Assembly (NCBI GenBank): GCA_021287165.1
Contig: JAJTAY010000022.1
Coordinates: 62,001-126,000 of the forward strand
Length of the DNA: 64,000 bases
Source: Bacteroidia bacterium
Lineage (GTDB): Bacteria > Bacteroidota > Bacteroidia > Bacteroidales > F082
Direction: 5' to 3'
Below are positions 59,433 to 64,000 of the stretch, in pieces. Within the stretch, counting starts at the first letter, position 1; each line of letters opens with the position of its first letter. Under the pieces are notes generated by a model. It worked only from the letters and a program-made list of their open reading frames with translations, ran no database searches and was not told where the DNA came from. A program made the translations under genes and the position numbers.

Positions 59433-60449
59433 ATGAAAGACCGCATTGCGCAGCTGCTCGACGAAGTGCAGCATGCCGTTCCCGAAACCAAAGAGCAGCT
59501 GGAAGAATTCAGGCTGAAGTTTCTCAGCAAAAAAGGCCTTATTCCCTCTCTGTTCGCCGATTTCCGACTGGTTGCCGCCGAACAGCGTAAGGAGATGGGT
59601 ATGCTGCTCAACACCCTGAAGCAGACTGCTGAGGAAAAGCTCAAACAACTTCAGGAACGCTTTGAGGAAGAGCAGAAAAGCACGGTTCAGTTCGACACCA
59701 GCCTGCCGGTCCTGCCCGAAACCGGAGGTCGCCATCCTATTTCCATCGTGAGGCGCGAAATCAACAGCATCTTCGAGCGGGTAGGTTTTGTCATTGCCGA
59801 AGGCCCTGAAATTGAAGACGATTTTCACAACTTTACCGCCCTCAACTTCCCCGAAGAGCATCCGGCACGCGATATGCAGGACACTTTTTTCCTGCGCAAG
59901 TCGCCCGATGTGGCCCTGCGTACACACACATCCAGCGTACAGGTGAGGGTGATGGAACAGGGCAAACTGCCCATCCGTATCATTGCTCCCGGAAGGGTTT
60001 TCCGCAACGAAGCCATCTCTGCCCGCGCCCACTGCATCTTTCATCAGGTGGAAGGGCTTTATGTTGATAAGGATGTTTCTTTTGCCGACCTCAAGCAGAC
60101 GCTCTATTATTTTGCCACCGAGTTTTTTGGTCCTGAAACGCGCATACGGTTCAGGCCGTCCTATTTCCCCTTCACCGAAATCTCGGCCGAGATGGATGTT
60201 TCGTGCAACATCTGTGGCGGCAAAGGTTGCAACATTTGCAAGTATTCGGGCTGGGTGGAGATACTGGGGTGCGGTATGGTTGATCCCAATGTGCTGGAAG
60301 CCTGCGGAATAGATAGCAGCACTTATACAGGCTACGCCTTTGGTATGGGCATTGAGCGCATCACCATGATGAAATACCAGATCAACGATCTGCGCATGTT
60401 TTTCGAAAACGACATGCGTTTTCTGCGGCAGTTCGAGTCGTTCGTTTAA
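59433..60449 (+). CDS. pheS: Phenylalanyl-tRNA synthetase alpha chain
   Basis: 338 residues. N-terminal coiled coil for tRNA, then class II motifs: HPISIVRREINSIFERVGF, RTHTSSVQ and GRVFRNEAISARAHCIFHQVEG (motif 2), and GYAFGMGIERITMMKY (motif 3). A zinc-like CNICGGKGCNICKYSG insert is present. pheT is not adjacent, so the alpha and beta genes are separated here, which is common in this phylum. Confidence 0.96.
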   Translation: MKDRIAQLLDEVQHAVPETKEQLEEFRLKFLSKKGLIPSLFADFRLVAAEQRKEMGMLLNTLKQTAEEKLKQLQERFEEEQKSTVQFDTSLPVLPETGGRHPISIVRREINSIFERVGFVIAEGPEIEDDFHNFTALNFPEEHPARDMQDTFFLRKSPDVALRTHTSSVQVRVMEQGKLPIRIIAPGRVFRNEAISARAHCIFHQVEGLYVDKDVSFADLKQTLYYFATEFFGPETRIRFRPSYFPFTEISAEMDVSCNICGGKGCNICKYSGWVEILGCGMVDPNVLEACGIDSSTYTGYAFGMGIERITMMKYQINDLRMFFENDMRFLRQFESFV

Positions 60450-60460
60450 GGCTATAATTT

Positions 60461-61891
60461 TTATTCCTCACCGGCCACCCCGAGTCTCAGGGTGTTCGAT
60501 GCACCCTTTTTCCACGATGGTGTGCTGAGCACTTGTATGTAATACTGCCCCTGTTCGAGCAACTCGCTTTCGGTGAGGCGCCGGCCAATGCGCTGCATCA
60601 GCTGGTCGCTGTTGTCGGGCTCTCCGTCGAAAAAGCCCTCCACGCCCCAAACCATATTGAGGGTTTGCAGAATATGATGGCAGTTGGAAAAGACCAGCAG
60701 CTTCGATTTTGGCCTGTGGCTGGCCAGGCGCATGGCCGAATAGCCCGAATGCGTTACGACCACTATGGCGCCGGCATTGGTCAGGCGGGCCATTTCTACA
60801 GCATTATAAAGCACGGCATCGCTGCCGAAGCGGTCTCCGGTTTTTGGGTGATTGGAGGTGTGCGAGTGATAAATGGCATCGTAGTCTTCGATCTGACTGA
60901 TAATGCTCTGCATGGTGCGGATAGTTTCTACGGGGTATTTCCCCACCGAAGTTTCGCCGCTGAGCATGAGGGCGTCGGCCCCGTCGAGTACCGAATTGGC
61001 CACATCGTTTACCTCGGCGCGCGTAGGCCTGATGTTTTCGATCATGGCTTCCATCATCTGCGTTGCCACAATCACGGGCTTACCGGCTTTTTGACAGAGG
61101 CGGATGATGTTTTTCTGGATCATTGGCACGGTTTGCATGGGCATTTCGACGCCAAGGTCGCCGCGCGCAATCATCACGGCATCAGAGGCTTCAACAATAG
61201 CTTCGATATCGCGCACCGCCTGTGGTTTTTCGATTTTAGCCACAATGCGCGGCTTCACCTCGGCCGGATGGGCATCGATGCGGCTGCGCAGGATGTGAAT
61301 ATCTATGGCGGAGCGCACAAACGACAGCGCCACCCACTGCACGCCCTGGCTGAGGATAAAATCGAGGTCTTCGATATCTTTGCGTGTGAGCGAAGGCAGC
61401 GAAATAACCGTATCGGGAAGGTTGACGCCCTTGCGCGAACGCAACACGCCGCCGTTTACCGATTCGAGCACCACCTGATCATGTTTGTTGGTGCTTATCA
61501 CCTTCAGGGCTATTTTGCCGTCGTCCACCAAAATGGTCTCGCCCGGCTTCACGTCAGCGGCAAAAGTGGCGTAGCTGATGAAAACCTGTCCGTCTTCGGT
61601 GTTGTTTTCGCGTGTGGTGAAGCTGATGCGTTCACCGGCCTGCAGTGCAACGCCCTCTTCGGGCAGATCGCCCAGGCGGATTTTTGGCCCCTGAAGGTCG
61701 GCCAGCAAGGCAATGTGTTTGTCGTTTTGCCGGTTATATTCCGTAATCGTTTCAACAACACGGCGGTGCTGATCATAATTCCCATGCGAAAAGTTAAGCC
61801 GGCAGACGTCCATACCGGCATCGGCCATGCGCTGAAGCATCTCAGGCGAAGCGGAGGCTGGTCCGATGGTGGCGATTATCTTGGTTCTCAT
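60461..61891 (-). CDS. pyk: Pyruvate kinase
   Basis: 476 residues. RTKIIATIGPASAS, VCRLNFSHG, ADLQGPKIRLG, VALSFVRSA, MIARGDLGVEMP and IVATQMMEAMI form the active site; DALMLSGETSVGKYPVETI follows. The C-terminal domain (AEQGAVLYNAVEMARLTNAG region) closes the chain. It makes pyruvate and ATP, last step of glycolysis. The IPExxxVDY-type gene lies 25 bases upstream on the same strand, its usual neighbour. Confidence 0.96.
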   Translation of the reverse strand: MRTKIIATIGPASASPEMLQRMADAGMDVCRLNFSHGNYDQHRRVVETITEYNRQNDKHIALLADLQGPKIRLGDLPEEGVALQAGERISFTTRENNTEDGQVFISYATFAADVKPGETILVDDGKIALKVISTNKHDQVVLESVNGGVLRSRKGVNLPDTVISLPSLTRKDIEDLDFILSQGVQWVALSFVRSAIDIHILRSRIDAHPAEVKPRIVAKIEKPQAVRDIEAIVEASDAVMIARGDLGVEMPMQTVPMIQKNIIRLCQKAGKPVIVATQMMEAMIENIRPTRAEVNDVANSVLDGADALMLSGETSVGKYPVETIRTMQSIISQIEDYDAIYHSHTSNHPKTGDRFGSDAVLYNAVEMARLTNAGAIVVVTHSGYSAMRLASHRPKSKLLVFSNCHHILQTLNMVWGVEGFFDGEPDNSDQLMQRIGRRLTESELLEQGQYYIQVLSTPSWKKGASNTLRLGVAGEE

Positions 61892-61916
61892 CGTGATATT
61901 GGTGTTTCGTTAACGT

Positions 61917-62396
61917 TCAACCCGGTCTGAACCTTCGGGGTGGCGGCTGCCGCATCAGGCTTAATTCATGAAATTCAAGTGCTTCGAGCAAGGGTTCGAG
62001 GCCTTTGGTCTTTGCCGGCTCAATCTGCCAGGCGGCCAATACCTCCCTGATCGATCGAATCGACGAGAGCATACGCGCCAGATCTTCGGCTTTGATGCTG
62101 TTGCGAACGACCATTAGATAATCCACCGGTACCGGCATGGCCAATAGCCGGCGTCCTTCGCGGGCAAGCTGCAAGAGGCTGAAGATGTTTTCGTTTTCGC
62201 CCCCGTCGTAATAATAAAAGGAGAAAGGTTCAGCTTCCTCATCGCTGCCGGGCAGACCTGGCATCTTTTTCAGATCAAGCTTCAGGGCTTCATTCAGATA
62301 CCAGGTAAGCTTGTAATCGGAAAGCGTGGTGCTGATACCCAGTACGACAATATCGTCGAAAGGCTGAACCTGCAGGACGCGCTTTTTTTGCGCCAT
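61917..62396 (-). CDS. IPExxxVDY family protein
   Basis: 159 residues. The family core, a short hydrophobic stretch ending VDYF/L, reads LLAMPVPVDYLMVVRN here (residues about 87-102), with the leading IPE changed to MPV. The N-terminus IVVLGISTTLSDYKLTWYLNEAL and YDGGENENIFSLLQ also fit the family pattern. These proteins are confined to Bacteroidota, are nearly always next to pyk, and have no proven role. No signal peptide or membrane span. Confidence 0.7.
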   Translation of the reverse strand: MAQKKRVLQVQPFDDIVVLGISTTLSDYKLTWYLNEALKLDLKKMPGLPGSDEEAEPFSFYYYDGGENENIFSLLQLAREGRRLLAMPVPVDYLMVVRNSIKAEDLARMLSSIRSIREVLAAWQIEPAKTKGLEPLLEALEFHELSLMRQPPPRRFRPG

Positions 62397-62468
62397 TTTT
62401 TAAACGGTTAGGATTGTCTTGACGAAATTACTAAAGAAAAGCAGCTTGATTACCTGAGGTGATAAATT

Positions 62469-63518
62469 TCAGCCAACCATCAGGTTACATCCGCGCAACT
62501 GACTGTTGTCGAAACGCCCAAGCACCTCGAATCGTCCGTCGGGCATCGTCTTCCCGATGTCCTGTACGGCGATGAACGAACAGCTGTAAAGATTGGCAAG
62601 GTCAATGATGTTGATGCCGCCGCTGCGGCCTTCGCCAACATAGGAAAAGGGGTCGTTCATTTCGCGAATCATGACGCGCATCCAGGGCGGACATTCAAAA
62701 ACTCCTCCGCCTTTGGAATAGGCCTGCGAAAGCAATTCGGTCATGCCATATTCCGAATGGATGGTTTTCACACCAAAGCCTTCCATAAGCTGCTCGTGCA
62801 CTTCGCTGCGCACCATTTCCCTTCGACGGCCTTTCATGCCTCCCGTCTCCATGACGATAAGCTCAGGAAAACGAATGGGATATGCGGCGGCCATGTCGAG
62901 CAGGGCAAAAGTGACGCCGATGAGCAGGGTGGGAATGCCCTTCTCCCTGAGCATTAGGAGGGTTTGGTGCAAGGAAGCCAGATTGTCGAGATAAAAGCCC
63001 GATTCGGGGCGACCGCTTTGCCGGATGAGACCTTCGGCCATATGCACCAGCGACGAACCGCTGCGCTCGAGATAGGAGGGTAGCAAGGCCAGAATGGCGT
63101 ATTCGGAGGGCTTGCCATAAAACAAGCCAAATCCTTTTGTATAGCTCTCTTCGTAAAGCGATTTGTCGGCCACCCAGTGCATACTGGTCATCGAGGAGGT
63201 GGTGCCTGAACTGCTGAATACCACCTGGGCTTCTTGCTTTAGGGTGATGACCTTGTGCGTGCGAAAAAATTCGACCGGCAGAAACGGGATGTCTTCAGGT
63301 TTTTTTACCATCGAAAGCCTCACACCCAGCTGCCTGCACCATTGGTTGTAAATATCGCAGTGAGAATACTGAAACCTGAAAACTTCCAGTGCAAGGCTTT
63401 CGAATTCGCCCGGGCCGATACTGAAGAGTTTTTTGCGCAGCAGATTGTCGATCGGTTCCTCTGGTTTCACAACAAGGCTTATTTTTGTGCATCGGGTACT
63501 AAAATCCGACCCATGCAT
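62469..63518 (-). CDS. LuxE/PaaK-like acyl-protein synthetase family protein
   Basis: 349 residues as read from the ATG at 63518; a GTG at 63470 gives 333 residues and fits the family start (FSIGPGEFESLALEVFRFQY) better. Adenylation marks: VVFSSSGTTSSMTSMHW, VMETGGMKGRRREMVR, IHSEYGMTELLSQAYS and DLANLYSCSFIAVQDIG. LuxE-like proteins activate fatty acids as acyl-AMP and pass them to a Cys; in Bacteroidota the partner and product are unknown. The ATG start would share the ATGCAT palindrome with the divergent lipoprotein gene. Confidence 0.82.
   Translation of the reverse strand: MHGSDFSTRCTKISLVVKPEEPIDNLLRKKLFSIGPGEFESLALEVFRFQYSHCDIYNQWCRQLGVRLSMVKKPEDIPFLPVEFFRTHKVITLKQEAQVVFSSSGTTSSMTSMHWVADKSLYEESYTKGFGLFYGKPSEYAILALLPSYLERSGSSLVHMAEGLIRQSGRPESGFYLDNLASLHQTLLMLREKGIPTLLIGVTFALLDMAAAYPIRFPELIVMETGGMKGRRREMVRSEVHEQLMEGFGVKTIHSEYGMTELLSQAYSKGGGVFECPPWMRVMIREMNDPFSYVGEGRSGGINIIDLANLYSCSFIAVQDIGKTMPDGRFEVLGRFDNSQLRGCNLMVG
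63480..63487 (+). promoter_or_regulatory. Promoter -7 box of the rightmost lipoprotein gene
   Basis: TATTTTTG, ending 25 bases before the ATG at 63513. It lies inside the longest reading of the LuxE-like gene, which speaks for the shorter start of the latter. Confidence 0.5.
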
Positions 63519-64000
63519 TCAACAGCAAAGTTACGTCTCTTTGTGCTGATGCTGCCCGCTTTGTTGTGGACAAGCTCGTGCCGAAAGTTTGAAGAGTTTC
63601 CTCCCGAACCCGAGATTGCTTTTGCCGATTTTAAGGTTGTGCTTACTTCGACAGGTGGTTTTACCGGTAAGGGCAGGCTCTACATCAGCTATCGCGATGG
63701 CGACGGCGATATTGGCCTCGAGCAGGGCGATACGCTTGCGCCCTTCAATCCGGGAGGGGATTTTTATTACAACCTGATCATTCGCTTTTCTGAGCGCCGC
63801 AACGGCCAGATGGTGGAACTGCCGGGGCTTAATTTCAGTGCACGCATTCCGCCGTTGATTCCCAAAAACCAGAAACGTTCCATCAAGGGCATTATCGAAT
63901 ACGAATTGGATGTGTACAACCCCAATTCGTCCTACGATACTATACAGTATCACATTCGACTTGCCGACAGGGCGCTGAACCTGAGTAATGAAGTGGCCTC
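63513..64000 (+). CDS. Exported lipoprotein, 3' end cut by the window
   Basis: 162 complete codons are visible and the frame is open at base 64000. ATG at 63513, signal peptide LRLFVLMLPALLWTSSC ending in a lipobox (Cys23). The mature part starts with an acidic stretch (FEEFPPEPEIAFADFK) and then beta-rich sequence: GRLYISYRDGDGDIGLEQGD, with a D-G-D-G-D acidic loop that could bind calcium. This pattern (SYRDGDGDIGL) is common in Bacteroidota lipoproteins of unknown role. Nothing more can be said without the rest. Confidence 0.75.
   Translation, partial: MHSTAKLRLFVLMLPALLWTSSCRKFEEFPPEPEIAFADFKVVLTSTGGFTGKGRLYISYRDGDGDIGLEQGDTLAPFNPGGDFYYNLIIRFSERRNGQMVELPGLNFSARIPPLIPKNQKRSIKGIIEYELDVYNPNSSYDTIQYHIRLADRALNLSNEVA

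Noticed and set aside
60533..61930. A 465-codon open frame on the plus strand opposite pyk
   Set aside because: It is the antisense shadow of a well-conserved pyruvate kinase; the product is His/Gly-rich with no domain. Long antisense frames follow from the codon usage here.

Overview
The window reads as one contiguous chromosomal segment of a Bacteroidota bacterium, probably a member or relative of the Bacteroidales; no species can be named from the sequence alone. The signs are consistent. Promoter -7 boxes follow the TAnnTTTG pattern of the phylum and sit close to start codons. There is a gliding-motility lipoprotein (GldH-like), a C-terminal type IX secretion sorting domain, an UpxY-type antiterminator, Omp28, DUF6029, DUF5777, HYC_CC_PP and IPExxxVDY family proteins, and the gene order acpP-fabF-rnc. 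G+C is moderate by eye and even across the window. I see no insertion sequence, integrase, phage gene, CRISPR array or rRNA operon. Coding density is high and the content is mostly core metabolism and envelope genes.

Layout. 1-410: 5' part of coaX (minus) and tRNA-Phe with a terminator. 599-4494: ATP-type phosphofructokinase overlapping a ComB-like phosphatase, then a methionine/glutamine transaminase overlapping an omega-amidase. 4491-8142: TrkA-TrkH potassium uptake and inorganic pyrophosphatase. 8226-14007: YceI lipoprotein, HemW, sulfide:quinone oxidoreductase, then two haem-motif lipoproteins and a DUF5777 beta-barrel. 14076-18091 (minus): ManA, TlpA thioredoxin, DUF6029 barrel and Omp28 lipoprotein. 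18265-21471: a nucleotide-related trio (LOG, P-loop kinase, dCMP deaminase), an atypical SDR and a DUF429 protein. 21487-23675 (minus): prs-rplY-pth. 23788-29614 (minus): a small polysaccharide export locus (Wza-like, Wzc-like with a Gly-Tyr tail, UpxY, a UDP-sugar 4-epimerase) followed by a coiled-coil membrane protein. 29789-32551: GldH, then a peroxide-stress divergon (OxyR opposite 1-Cys peroxiredoxin and Dps).

32604-38558 (minus): a beta-barrel with a T9SS-sorted thioredoxin, ElbB, and a beta-oxidation set (thiolase, 3-hydroxyacyl-CoA dehydrogenase, enoyl-CoA hydratase). 38715-41879: a probable metal module (Cys/His-rich exported protein, TonB-dependent receptor, HMA protein). 41901-47455 (minus): a leucine/isovalerate degradation operon (methylcrotonyl-CoA carboxylase beta and alpha, hydratase, acyl-CoA dehydrogenase). 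47699-52448: small exported proteins around PBP2-RodA. 52713-58064 (minus): acpP-fabF-rnc, and an overlapping run of an unknown protein, an M28 peptidase, a previously uncalled 44-residue membrane protein and RsmI. 58148-60449: thymidine kinase, cyclophilin, PheS. 60461-64000: pyruvate kinase, IPExxxVDY protein, LuxE-like acyltransferase (minus) and the start of a divergent lipoprotein gene.

Taken together the segment describes a motile or surface-active heterotroph that oxidises branched-chain and fatty acids, meets oxygen and peroxide, and puts much effort into thiol-redox and metal handling at the outer membrane. No single large novel system stands out. The best leads are the 44-residue membrane protein, the twin INDIPFNT-motif exported protein, the haem-lipoprotein/barrel cluster, the barrel plus T9SS-thioredoxin pair and the Cys-rich/TonB/HMA module.
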